From: Bacteroidales bacterium UBA3630
Lineage (GTDB): Bacteria; Bacteroidota; Bacteroidia; Bacteroidales; P3
DNA length: 23,672 nucleotides
Direction: 5' to 3'
NCBI GenBank assembly: GCA_002373995.1
Contig: DFLB01000032.1
Span: 43,365-67,036, forward strand
Shown: one piece after another, positions 13,164 through 20,307 of the stretch
Layout: each line of letters begins with the position of its first letter
Position numbering within the stretch: position 1 is the first letter of the stretch
The notes under the pieces: generated by a model
What the model was told of the DNA's origin: nothing
Database searches by the model: none
Seen by the model: the letters and a program-made list of their open reading frames with translations, nothing else
Translations under genes and position numbers: made by a program

Positions 13164-14291
13164 GTGAAACGTATCGCAATATTAGGTTCAACGGGGTCGA
13201 TAGGTACACAGACCCTCAATGTCATACGCCGTCACCGCGATCTCTTCTCAGTCGAGGTATTGTGTGCCGGTTCCAACGCCACATTGTTGGTAGAACAAGC
13301 TCTTGAGTTTGACCCCAATGCAGTGGTGATTGCAGACGGAAGCAAGTACGAACAGGTACGTGATGCTCTTGCCTCCACCAATGTGAAGGTCTATGCCGGC
13401 GAGTCGTCCATGGTTGATCTTATGGAAATGGACAGTATCGATATGGTGCTGGCTGCTATTGTGGGTTTTGCAGGTCTCAAACCAACATTGAGGGCCATCG
13501 AATGTGGAAAGCCAGTGGCACTGGCAAACAAGGAAACGATGGTGGTGGCCGGAGCCCTTGTTACGGCCTCTGCCATTAAGCATCATGCTCCTATTTTGCC
13601 TGTCGATAGCGAACATTCGGCTATTTTTCAATGCCTTGTGGGTGAAGTGAGCCCGATTGACAAGATATTGCTCACTGCTTCCGGAGGTCCGTTCCGGGGT
13701 ATGACACATGAGCAATTGTCCCACGTGACGTTGGCTCAGGCTCTCAAACACCCTAACTGGAGTATGGGCCGAAAGGTGACTATTGATAGTGCTACTTTGA
13801 TGAACAAAGGGCTCGAGGTAATCGAAGCCAAGTGGCTCTTCGGAGTGGAGGCCAAAGATATCGAAGTGGTTGTTCACCCGCAGTCAGTGGTGCATTCCAT
13901 GGTGCAGTTCCATGATGGAAGTGTTAAGGCCCAGTTGGGTGTCCCTACCATGGAAACTCCCATCCAATACGCTCTCACGTACCCTGAACGCATTGAGAGT
14001 CACTTGCCACGGCTTGATTTCTCGAAGTACCCCAACCTTGTTTTTGAGAAACCTGATCGCACGACTTTTCGATGCCTTGACCTTGCCTATCGTGCCATCG
14101 AACGCGGGGGCAACATGCCCTGCGTGATGAACGCCGCCAACGAAGTAGCTGTGCAGCAGTTCATTGAGGGACGTATAGGTTTCCTTGATATTGCCGATTG
14201 TGTGGAGCATGCCATGCAACAGGCCGTCTTTATCGCCAATCCGACGCTTGAAGATCTTTTTTTAACCGACAAAACTATTCGTAACCAATGA
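13164..14291 (+). CDS. dxr: 1-deoxy-D-xylulose 5-phosphate reductoisomerase
   Basis: Dxr (IspC) turns DXP into 2-C-methyl-D-erythritol 4-phosphate with NADPH and a divalent metal, the committed step of the MEP isoprenoid pathway. The product supplies undecaprenyl phosphate and menaquinone. The protein is 375 residues, slightly shorter than E. coli's 398. The NADPH-binding GSTGSIG lies at residues 8-14; ALANKETMVVAG, LPVDSEHSAIFQ (metal ligands Asp and Glu), TASGGPFRG, HPNWSMGRKVTIDSATLMNKGLEVIEA and the C-terminal four-helix region all match the family. The start codon is GTG at 13164, the only start that gives MKRIAILGSTGSIG. It begins 5 nt after the M23 gene and its TGA overlaps the next ATG by 4 nt. 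This fixes it inside the operon. Confidence 0.97.
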   Translation: MKRIAILGSTGSIGTQTLNVIRRHRDLFSVEVLCAGSNATLLVEQALEFDPNAVVIADGSKYEQVRDALASTNVKVYAGESSMVDLMEMDSIDMVLAAIVGFAGLKPTLRAIECGKPVALANKETMVVAGALVTASAIKHHAPILPVDSEHSAIFQCLVGEVSPIDKILLTASGGPFRGMTHEQLSHVTLAQALKHPNWSMGRKVTIDSATLMNKGLEVIEAKWLFGVEAKDIEVVVHPQSVVHSMVQFHDGSVKAQLGVPTMETPIQYALTYPERIESHLPRLDFSKYPNLVFEKPDRTTFRCLDLAYRAIERGGNMPCVMNAANEVAVQQFIEGRIGFLDIADCVEHAMQQAVFIANPTLEDLFLTDKTIRNQ

Positions 14292-15688
14292 AGTGGCTTG
14301 CATTATTACTTAGTCTTTCCTTGCTTGTCATGACCCACGAATTGGGTCACTTGGGCTTCGCTAAATTGTTTCGCACGCGTGTGCGCAGGTACTATGTTTT
14401 TTTTAATTGGAAATTCTCTATCCTAAAAGCCAAAAAGTTTGGGGGTAAGTGGCACTTCCTTTTCTTCAACTCGAAGACTCCAGACTCGTGGGACGAAAAG
14501 AACCTTGCACCAGAGGATCAGAATAATACCCTGTGGGGCATCGGTTGGATACCCCTCGGTGGCTATTGCGATATTGCAGGTATGATTGACGAAACCAAGA
14601 GTGCCGAAGACCTTGAGAGCGAACCACAACCTTGGGAATACCGGTCCAAACCCGCTTGGCAGCGTCTGCTTATTATCTCTGGCGGTGTGATGGTTAATTT
14701 TATCTCAGCTTTGATTATCTTCACAGCCATCTTTGCTCATTGGGGTAAGGACGAACTACCGCTTCGCAACGCCACGTTGGGCTATGATTACCACCAGGTA
14801 ATGATTGACGAAGGGTTCCGTAATGGTGACATTATCTATACCATCGATGGTCGCGAGCAGTACGACCTCGCCGACGCTACCATGTCGTTGCTGCTCGATA
14901 ATCCCCGTCAGGTGACTGTCTTACGCGGCGACTCTATGGTGACGCTTCCTATGAGCGGCAATCTCACAGAACGTACAAATCGCGAGCATGTTAAACGCCT
15001 GATAGCACCCCGTATGCCATTCGTCGTCAAAGACTTTGTGGCCGGTTCTGTCGCCCAGCGTGCAGGTATGCTTCCAGGCGACAGCGTCGTGGGTATCGCT
15101 GGGGAACATCTGGAGGCCTACAGTGAGATTTCTCCTGCTCTTACCGCCCATGCAGGCCAAATGGTCTCCGTTACTTTCTATCGCCACGGGCAACTCGATT
15201 CGGTGCAGGTTCAGCTTGGATCAGATGGCAAATTGGGAGTTCAGCTTGTCTCTGATATTGCTCAGCTCTTTGAAGTTAAGCATATTACATATACTTTCTG
15301 GCAGGCTATTCCTGCGGGCATCAGCCACGGCTGGAAGACCCTTGTCGAGTATGTCTCCTCCCTCAAGGTTCTTTTCTCCCCTGGTGGCATGCAGAGTCTC
15401 GGTGGGTTTGGCACCATGAGCAGTATCTTCCCCGATTATTGGGACTGGTATTCCTTCTGGAACATTACGGCTTTCCTTGCGCTTATCCTTGCATTTATGA
15501 ATGTTATCCCCATTCCGGGTCTCGACGGAGGCCATATTGTCTTCACTCTTTGGGAGATCATCACCCGCCGCAAGCCTTCTGACAAGTTCCTCTCCATCGC
15601 GCAGAACGTTGGCATGTTCCTTCTGTTGGCCCTTATGATTGTGGCTAACGGCAACGATCTTTGGCGATGGTTGAGCTCTAAGTTCTAA
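14288..15688 (+). CDS. rseP: RseP-like site-2 membrane zinc protease (M50)
   Basis: This is an intramembrane zinc metalloprotease of family M50, 466 residues, similar to RseP, which in E. coli cuts the anti-sigma factor RseA. The active site THELGHLGFAKLF lies in the first membrane helix (His17, Glu18, His21). A GxxxG-like loop GWIPLGGYCDIAG and PAWQRLLIISGGVMVNFISALIIF (second helix) follow. PDZ-like regions fall at about residues 155-300, with DFVAGSVAQRAGMLPGDSVVGI as the clearest. The third-helix motif NVIPIPGLDGGHI supplies the last zinc ligand (Asp). All catalytic parts are intact. The first ATG overlaps the dxr stop by 4 nt. The order dxr-rseP is common in Bacteroidota. No anti-sigma or sigma-E-like gene is near, so the substrate is unknown. 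Confidence 0.93.
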   Translation: MKWLALLLSLSLLVMTHELGHLGFAKLFRTRVRRYYVFFNWKFSILKAKKFGGKWHFLFFNSKTPDSWDEKNLAPEDQNNTLWGIGWIPLGGYCDIAGMIDETKSAEDLESEPQPWEYRSKPAWQRLLIISGGVMVNFISALIIFTAIFAHWGKDELPLRNATLGYDYHQVMIDEGFRNGDIIYTIDGREQYDLADATMSLLLDNPRQVTVLRGDSMVTLPMSGNLTERTNREHVKRLIAPRMPFVVKDFVAGSVAQRAGMLPGDSVVGIAGEHLEAYSEISPALTAHAGQMVSVTFYRHGQLDSVQVQLGSDGKLGVQLVSDIAQLFEVKHITYTFWQAIPAGISHGWKTLVEYVSSLKVLFSPGGMQSLGGFGTMSSIFPDYWDWYSFWNITAFLALILAFMNVIPIPGLDGGHIVFTLWEIITRRKPSDKFLSIAQNVGMFLLLALMIVANGNDLWRWLSSKF

Positions 15689-15690
15689 GC

Positions 15691-17130
15691 ATGATGAAGA
15701 AAATAGACCGGCTGATACTGCGCTCGTTCATAGGCCCTTTGGTCCTCACGTTCTCCATTGCGGTCTTTGTGCTACTGATGCAGTTCGTCTGGAAGTATAT
15801 TGATGACCTGGTGGGCAAGGGCCTTGATTTCTCGGTTATTGCCGAATTGCTCCTCTATGCATCAGCCACCTTCGTGCCCATGGCACTCCCCATTGCAGTG
15901 CTTTTCGCTTCAATCATGACCATGGGAAACTTTGGCGAAAAGTATGAACTTGTTGCCATGAAAGCCGGTGGCATCTCTGTCAGTCGTGTGATGATGCCTA
16001 TGACGATGGTGGTGTTGCTCCTCACCGGCGTGGCCTTCTATTTCTCTAACAATGTCATGCCTACCGCTATGCTCCGCTACCGCATGACGCTCTATGACAT
16101 CAGTCGCAAGAAGCCCGCTGTCAATATCCGCCCCGGTGAGTACTATAAAGACATAGAGGGATACGTCATTCGCGTGGGGTCCAAAGACCAGGACGGACGC
16201 ACCCTCCGCAATGTGGTTATCTACGACCACACCCAGGGTATGTCCGAGACTAATGTCATTGTGGCCGAAAGTGGAGTCATGCAGGCCTCGGCCGATAACC
16301 GCTTCCTGCGTTTCACTCTCTGTAACGGTTACTCGTACAGCGAGTCGTCTTCTGGCGACAATTATCTGCGTCGTCCGCTGACCTCCATCGGATTCGACGA
16401 GCAGACCATCACCTTCGATATCTCCTCCTTCGCTTTCAACCGCAGTGGAGAAGATCTTTTCAAAGGGAGCTATCAGATGATGAACGTTGTCCAACTCGAC
16501 ACCACCGTGCGTCGCCTCGAAGACAAACTTGAGACACGTCGCCAGGAGAGCCTCGGTGATGTCACTGCCAGTTTCCACGCCTGGAAGAAATGCGCAGACG
16601 CACCCTCCGTCAAGGCCGACGATAGCACGCAGCCCTTCAACCGAGCTTCGCGGTTCGATTATCGCCGCCGAGCCTATAACTATGCCATCAGCGCTGCTAC
16701 CTCGGCCGCAAAAGACGCGCGCATGCACTATGACATTCAACGTGGCGATCAGGAGTACATCAATCGCCACTATATCGAATGGCAGCGCAAGTATACCCTC
16801 TCTGTGGCCTGCCTGCTGCTCTTCCTTATCGGTGCCCCCTTTGGCTCCATCGTCCGCAAGGGTGGTCTTGGTCTCCCACTGGTGGCATCGGTTGTCTTTT
16901 TTGTGCTATATTATGTCATAGGCATGATTGCCGAAAAAGCCGTCCGTGAGGGGGCCATAGGGCCTGTAGGTATGTGGATTAGCACCTTTGCTATGCTCCC
17001 CATAGGCATCGTGCTCACTGTCGAAGCCACCACCGACTCCTCCCTCTTCGACAGTGCCTCATGGAAACGTCGTTTCCAGAGCCTCGTAAAACTCGTTGTA
17101 CGACAACAGAAAGAAAATCAAATATCATAG
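15691..17130 (+). CDS. LptF/LptG family LPS export permease
   Basis: This is the permease subunit of the Lpt ABC machine that moves lipopolysaccharide from inner to outer membrane. It has 479 residues, longer than E. coli LptF (366), as is usual in Bacteroidota. The N-terminal start MMKKIDRLILRSFIGPLVLTF is typical, with three membrane segments in the first about 125 residues. The coupling-loop area is NFGEKYELVAMKAGGISVSRVM, followed by a large periplasmic beta-jellyroll region (about 140-260). A charged insertion (about 270-370, predicted coiled) comes before three C-terminal helices, starting YTLSVACLLLFLIGAPFGSIVRKGG. I cannot tell LptF from LptG by eye. It starts 2 nt after rseP's stop. 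The last bases with the stop codon are part of a perfect 12-base tandem duplication. Confidence 0.9.
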   Translation: MMKKIDRLILRSFIGPLVLTFSIAVFVLLMQFVWKYIDDLVGKGLDFSVIAELLLYASATFVPMALPIAVLFASIMTMGNFGEKYELVAMKAGGISVSRVMMPMTMVVLLLTGVAFYFSNNVMPTAMLRYRMTLYDISRKKPAVNIRPGEYYKDIEGYVIRVGSKDQDGRTLRNVVIYDHTQGMSETNVIVAESGVMQASADNRFLRFTLCNGYSYSESSSGDNYLRRPLTSIGFDEQTITFDISSFAFNRSGEDLFKGSYQMMNVVQLDTTVRRLEDKLETRRQESLGDVTASFHAWKKCADAPSVKADDSTQPFNRASRFDYRRRAYNYAISAATSAAKDARMHYDIQRGDQEYINRHYIEWQRKYTLSVACLLLFLIGAPFGSIVRKGGLGLPLVASVVFFVLYYVIGMIAEKAVREGAIGPVGMWISTFAMLPIGIVLTVEATTDSSLFDSASWKRRFQSLVKLVVRQQKENQIS

Positions 17131-17142
17131 CAAATATCATAG
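17119..17142 (+). repeat. 12-bp tandem duplication over the lptF/G stop
   Basis: CAAATATCATAG is repeated perfectly at 17119-17130 and 17131-17142. The first copy encodes the last residues and TAG stop of the permease; the second repeats the same codons and TAG in frame and ends one base before the pyrK ATG. It looks like recent slippage that widened the gap between the two genes. Confidence 0.9.
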
Positions 17143-17143
17143 A

Positions 17144-17920
17144 ATGAAAGAGATACACGAATTTGTCATCCGAGAGAGACATCAGCATGGCGCGAGCTAT
17201 TTTTCCCTCCTCCTTGCTCACGGCGGCACCATGCAAACCGTCCTCCCTGGGCAGTTTGTCGAGGTGCAGGTACCTGGTATCCGTGACGTCATGCTCCGTC
17301 GTCCTATATCGGTACATGATGTTGATTCAGAGGGCGGAACATTGTCGCTGCTTATCCAAATCGTAGGCCACGGCACCCGTCGCCTCAGCGAGCTCCAGAT
17401 TGGCGACCGCCTCAACCTTGTCTATCCCCTTGGCCACGGCTTCTCCACCGATCTTCCCTCCGGTAGCCGGGCTCTGTTGGTCGGTGGCGGTGCTGGTATT
17501 GCTCCGCTGCTCCATCTCTCTAAGGTGCTGAGAGCAAGGGGTGTCGACAGCACTATCCTCCTCGGTGGGCGCACCGCCGACCTCATCCCTGTGCGCGAGG
17601 CTTTCTTGCCTTATGGCAACCTCCTCTTGGCCACCGACGATGGCTCACTTGGGCATAAAGGCCTTGTCATCAGCCATCCTGACTTCGCCAAGCAGTATGA
17701 TATGATCTACACCTGCGGCCCCACGCCGATGATGAAAGCCGTGGCTCGCAGTGCTGCCGAGCGTGGCATCCGCTGCGAGGTGAGTCTTGAGAACATGATG
17801 GCCTGCGGCGTCGGTGCCTGCCTCTGTTGCGTCACCGATACCGACCAGGGCCACCGCTGCGTCTGCAAGGACGGTCCGGTATTCGATATTTCCTCAATGA
17901 AAAAATGGTACCAATGCTAA
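17144..17920 (+). CDS. pyrK: Dihydroorotate dehydrogenase electron transfer subunit
   Basis: PyrK carries FAD and a 2Fe-2S cluster and passes electrons from PyrD (class 1B) to NAD in pyrimidine synthesis. It has 258 residues, the usual length. The FAD site is MLRRPISVHDV (residues 50-60), the NAD site is LLVGGGAGIAPLLHLSK (111-127), and CGPTPMMKAV follows. The cluster ligands are Cys221, Cys226, Cys229 and Cys241, with the spacing C-x4-C-x2-C-x11-C expected for the family. I use ATG 17144 (MKEIHEFVIRE), 13 nt after the permease stop; upstream in-frame starts would overlap that gene and have no family match. The 3' end overlaps the pyrD start by 7 nt, which fits a two-subunit enzyme made in balance. 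Confidence 0.95.
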   Translation: MKEIHEFVIRERHQHGASYFSLLLAHGGTMQTVLPGQFVEVQVPGIRDVMLRRPISVHDVDSEGGTLSLLIQIVGHGTRRLSELQIGDRLNLVYPLGHGFSTDLPSGSRALLVGGGAGIAPLLHLSKVLRARGVDSTILLGGRTADLIPVREAFLPYGNLLLATDDGSLGHKGLVISHPDFAKQYDMIYTCGPTPMMKAVARSAAERGIRCEVSLENMMACGVGACLCCVTDTDQGHRCVCKDGPVFDISSMKKWYQC

Positions 17921-18813
17921 ACGTTAACATACACAATCTCAAGCTGAAGAACCCCGTGATGACCGCCAGTGGCACCTTCGGCTACGGCGAAGAGTTCGCC
18001 GATTTCGTTGATCTTGAGCGTCTCGGCGGGTTCATCGTCAAAGGCACCACCGGTTCCCATCGCGAGGGCAACCCGTATCCTCGCATGGCCGAAACCCCCT
18101 CGGGCATGCTCAATGCTGTGGGGCTGCAGAACGGCGGGGTGGAACGTTTCTGCTCCGATGTCTACCATAGAATCAAGCATTTAGATACCAATATCATTGT
18201 CAACGTCAGCGGACACAGCATCGAGGAGTACTGCTCCGTGGCCGAGCAGGTCGACGCGCTCGACCGCATACCCGCCATCGAGCTCAATATCAGCTGTCCC
18301 AATGTCAAGCAGGGGGGTATGACCTTTGGTGTAGACCCTGTACAGGCGGCCAAGGTGGTGTCGGCCGTACGCAAAGTGTATCATAAAACGTTGATAGTAA
18401 AGCTTACACCCAATGTCACCAGTATTGTTGACATAGCCAAGGCTGTGCAGGATGCCGGTGCCGACAGCGTATCGCTCATCAACACCCTCCTCGGCATGGC
18501 CGTCGATGTCGAACGTCGTCGTCCCATGCTCAGCACCGTCACCGGCGGTCTCAGCGGCCCCGCCGTCAAGCCCGTAGCTGTCCGCATGGTGTGGCAAGTG
18601 GCTCATGCTGTGCAAATTCCGGTTATTGGGCTGGGTGGCATTTGCTCGGCTGCCGACGCGCTTGAGTTCCTCATGGCTGGTGCCACAGCCGTGCAGGTTG
18701 GCACAGCCAACTTCATCGACCCCGCCGTCACCATGAAGATAATAGACGGTCTTGAGGACTACTGCAAACGCCATGCTATCAATGACATCAATGAGATTAT
18801 CGGCATAATATGA
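17914..18813 (+). CDS. pyrD: Dihydroorotate dehydrogenase, class 1B catalytic subunit
   Basis: PyrD oxidises dihydroorotate to orotate with FMN, the fourth step of UMP synthesis. It has 299 residues from ATG 17914 (MLNVNIHNLKLKNP); ATG 17905 is also in frame and would add three residues. FMN and substrate motifs visible are VMTASGTFGYGEEF (residues 15-28), IVKGTT (Lys43), GMLNAVGLQNGGV, and NISCPNVKQGG. The last holds Cys128, the catalytic base that marks class 1 enzymes; class 2 would have Ser. The C-terminal VIGLGGICSAADALEFLMAGATAVQVGTANF binds FMN phosphate. The start lies inside the pyrK stop region and the stop overlaps the next gene's ATG by 4 nt. Presence of pyrK confirms class 1B, with NAD as acceptor. 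Confidence 0.96.
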   Translation: MLNVNIHNLKLKNPVMTASGTFGYGEEFADFVDLERLGGFIVKGTTGSHREGNPYPRMAETPSGMLNAVGLQNGGVERFCSDVYHRIKHLDTNIIVNVSGHSIEEYCSVAEQVDALDRIPAIELNISCPNVKQGGMTFGVDPVQAAKVVSAVRKVYHKTLIVKLTPNVTSIVDIAKAVQDAGADSVSLINTLLGMAVDVERRRPMLSTVTGGLSGPAVKPVAVRMVWQVAHAVQIPVIGLGGICSAADALEFLMAGATAVQVGTANFIDPAVTMKIIDGLEDYCKRHAINDINEIIGII

Positions 18814-19652
18814 CCATTATTGCCGACAGCGGGAGCACCAAAACCACGTGGATGGAGGTGGCGTCTGGTAACATGATAGTTACCGAAGGCCTCAACCCCC
18901 ATTTCACCACTGACGAGCGCTTCCTCGCCGCCTGTAGTAAAGTCAGGGAAGCATTTGCTATCCCTAATTCTCATCTCTCCATCTACTTCTATGGGGCAGG
19001 TTGTGGCTCCGACAGTCAACGGCAACGTGTGCAGCACCTGTTGATGGTCGCGTTTCGTGCTGACAACGTGTATGTTGAGACAGACATGCTCGCTGCGTGT
19101 CGTGCTGTCAGCAGCGGTCGTCCTTCGCTCGTCGGCATCCTTGGCACCGGCAGCAACGCCTGCTGCTTTGACGGTAGGAGGATTGTCTTTCAGCCTGTCA
19201 GCACCGGTTTTATCCTTGGCGACAACGGTTCGGCCAACCATGTGGGGCGCATCCTCCTCAACGACTACCTGACCCACCGTATGCCGCAGGCGCTAAGGTC
19301 TTTGTTCCATGATGTTTACAGCCTTTCGGATGCCGAGTTGATGGAGGCTGTCTATCATCGCCCTAACCCCAACCGTTTCCTGGCCTCGCTTGCGCCCTTT
19401 GCTGTTGGGCATCAGGACGACGCGTACTGTGCCGAAGTCATAGGCGAGGCCATCAGCAGCTGGTATCGCGGCCCGCTGGCAACCCTTTGTGAGCAAGCTG
19501 TTTATCCAGCGGAAGAGTTGAATATCGTCGGTGGCTTTGCCCGTGCTGTCGAGCCCCTTTTGCGACACTTCTTCGCTGCGACCCCGCTCTGTCTCGGCAC
19601 TATCGTTGCCGACCCCATCGATGGCCTCCGCCGTCACCACCTCAGTCTTTAG
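18810..19652 (+). CDS. BadF/BadG-type ATPase, N-acetylglucosamine kinase-like
   Basis: This 280-residue protein of the ASKHA (actin/hexokinase) fold belongs to the BadF/BadG/BcrA/BcrD family; similar Bacteroidota proteins are usually annotated as N-acetylglucosamine kinases. The phosphate-1 motif IIADSGSTKTTW lies at residues 3-14 and the phosphate-2 motif GILGTGSNACCF at 109-120. STGFILGDNGSANHVG (131-146) corresponds to the family's GDEGSG loop, and the adenosine motif LNIVGGFARAVEPLL lies near the end. The GDEGSG loop reads GDNGSA here, an unusual change. The ATG overlaps the pyrD stop by 4 nt and is the last gene of the run. A role in amino-sugar or peptidoglycan recycling is plausible given the envelope genes upstream, but the substrate is not proven by sequence. 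Confidence 0.82.
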   Translation: MTIIADSGSTKTTWMEVASGNMIVTEGLNPHFTTDERFLAACSKVREAFAIPNSHLSIYFYGAGCGSDSQRQRVQHLLMVAFRADNVYVETDMLAACRAVSSGRPSLVGILGTGSNACCFDGRRIVFQPVSTGFILGDNGSANHVGRILLNDYLTHRMPQALRSLFHDVYSLSDAELMEAVYHRPNPNRFLASLAPFAVGHQDDAYCAEVIGEAISSWYRGPLATLCEQAVYPAEELNIVGGFARAVEPLLRHFFAATPLCLGTIVADPIDGLRRHHLSL

Positions 19653-19658
19653 GTTCTT

Positions 19659-19713
19659 GGTCCGGTGATGGTCCGGTGGTGGTCCGAGGATGGTCCGATG
19701 GTGGTCCGACGAA
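19659..19713 (+). repeat. 11-bp tandem array of a different unit, five copies (GGTCCGRTGRT)
   Basis: Five gap-free 11-base units start 7 bases after the BadF-type gene: GGTCCGGTGAT (19659), GGTCCGGTGGT (19670), GGTCCGAGGAT (19681), GGTCCGATGGT (19692) and GGTCCGACGAA (19703). Three bases before the constant GGTCCG core alternate GAT and GGT, hinting at a 22-base higher order. The unit differs from the CTTAGGAT arrays but has the same period. Confidence 0.9.
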
Positions 19714-19755
19714 AAGCGGATGAAGGGCGGTGCGGCGGCGGATGTTCCCTTTGGG

Positions 19756-19815
19756 TATTATTTTGCACCGATGCACAATAATATTATGTTATCGGCGTTA
19801 TTCCAATTCGATAAC
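19756..19815 (+). promoter_or_regulatory. Likely promoter box and leader hairpin before the DUF5606 gene
   Basis: TATTATTTTG (19756-19765) is a near match to the TAnnTTTG box, here TA-n-TTTG in shape, and is followed by GCACCG as often seen. No -33 TTTG sits at the right distance. GTTATCG (19788-19794) and CGATAAC (19809-19815) can form a perfect 7-bp stem with a 14-base loop in the leader, 28 bases before the ATG. Confidence 0.4.
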
Positions 19816-19843
19816 TACTAAAACAAAATAAAAAGAGTCTAAA

Positions 19844-20284
19844 ATGGATTTAACCAACATCTTAGTGATTGCCGGCAAGCCGGAATTGAGCGAACTGGTG
19901 TCGCAGACCAAGGGCGGCGCCGTGGTGAAAAACCTTGTGACAGGCCAGAAATATCCTGTCTTCAAGACCGACAGAATCAGCTCGCTGGGCGAGATACGTA
20001 TTTTTACCGACAGCGATGAGCGTCCGCTGGAGGATGTCATGCAGTCTATCTACAAGGTGCTCGACGGCCAGGCTACGGCTTTCGACCCCAAGAAGGCCGA
20101 CGGCAAGGAGCTCTTCGGCCTGCTGGAGAAAGCCCTGCCCGACTATGACCGCGAGCGCGTGCACACCTCCGATGCCAAGAAGCTCTTTGCGTGGTACAAT
20201 ATCCTGCTTGGAGCCGGCAAGATCACCCTCGACGAGGAGCAGCCGGCCGAGGCCGCCGGTGAGGTCAAGGACAAAGAGAATTGA
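19844..20284 (+). CDS. DUF5606 domain protein
   Basis: This is a 146-residue cytoplasmic protein of a Bacteroidota-specific family (DUF5606) of unknown function. Residues 1-50 show the family block: LTNILVIAGKPELSELVSQTKGGAVVKNL, then KYPVFKTDRISSLGEIRIFTDSDERPLEDVM. A helical second half (about 80-125) includes KELFGLLEKALPDYDRERVHTSDAKKLFAWYNIL. The C-terminal 20 residues are acidic and low-complexity. The ATG at 19844 follows an AT-rich leader; a likely promoter box lies about 80 bases upstream. It stands 23 nt before the lipoprotein gene. Family membership is clear to me; no biochemical role can be offered. Confidence 0.85.
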   Translation: MDLTNILVIAGKPELSELVSQTKGGAVVKNLVTGQKYPVFKTDRISSLGEIRIFTDSDERPLEDVMQSIYKVLDGQATAFDPKKADGKELFGLLEKALPDYDRERVHTSDAKKLFAWYNILLGAGKITLDEEQPAEAAGEVKDKEN

Positions 20285-20307
20285 AACACCCAAAAAATAC
20301 AACAACG

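Noticed and set aside
15910..16770. 286-codon open frame on the - strand opposite lptF/G
   Set aside because: It lies wholly inside the permease gene with no start signal or domain, so it is a shadow.
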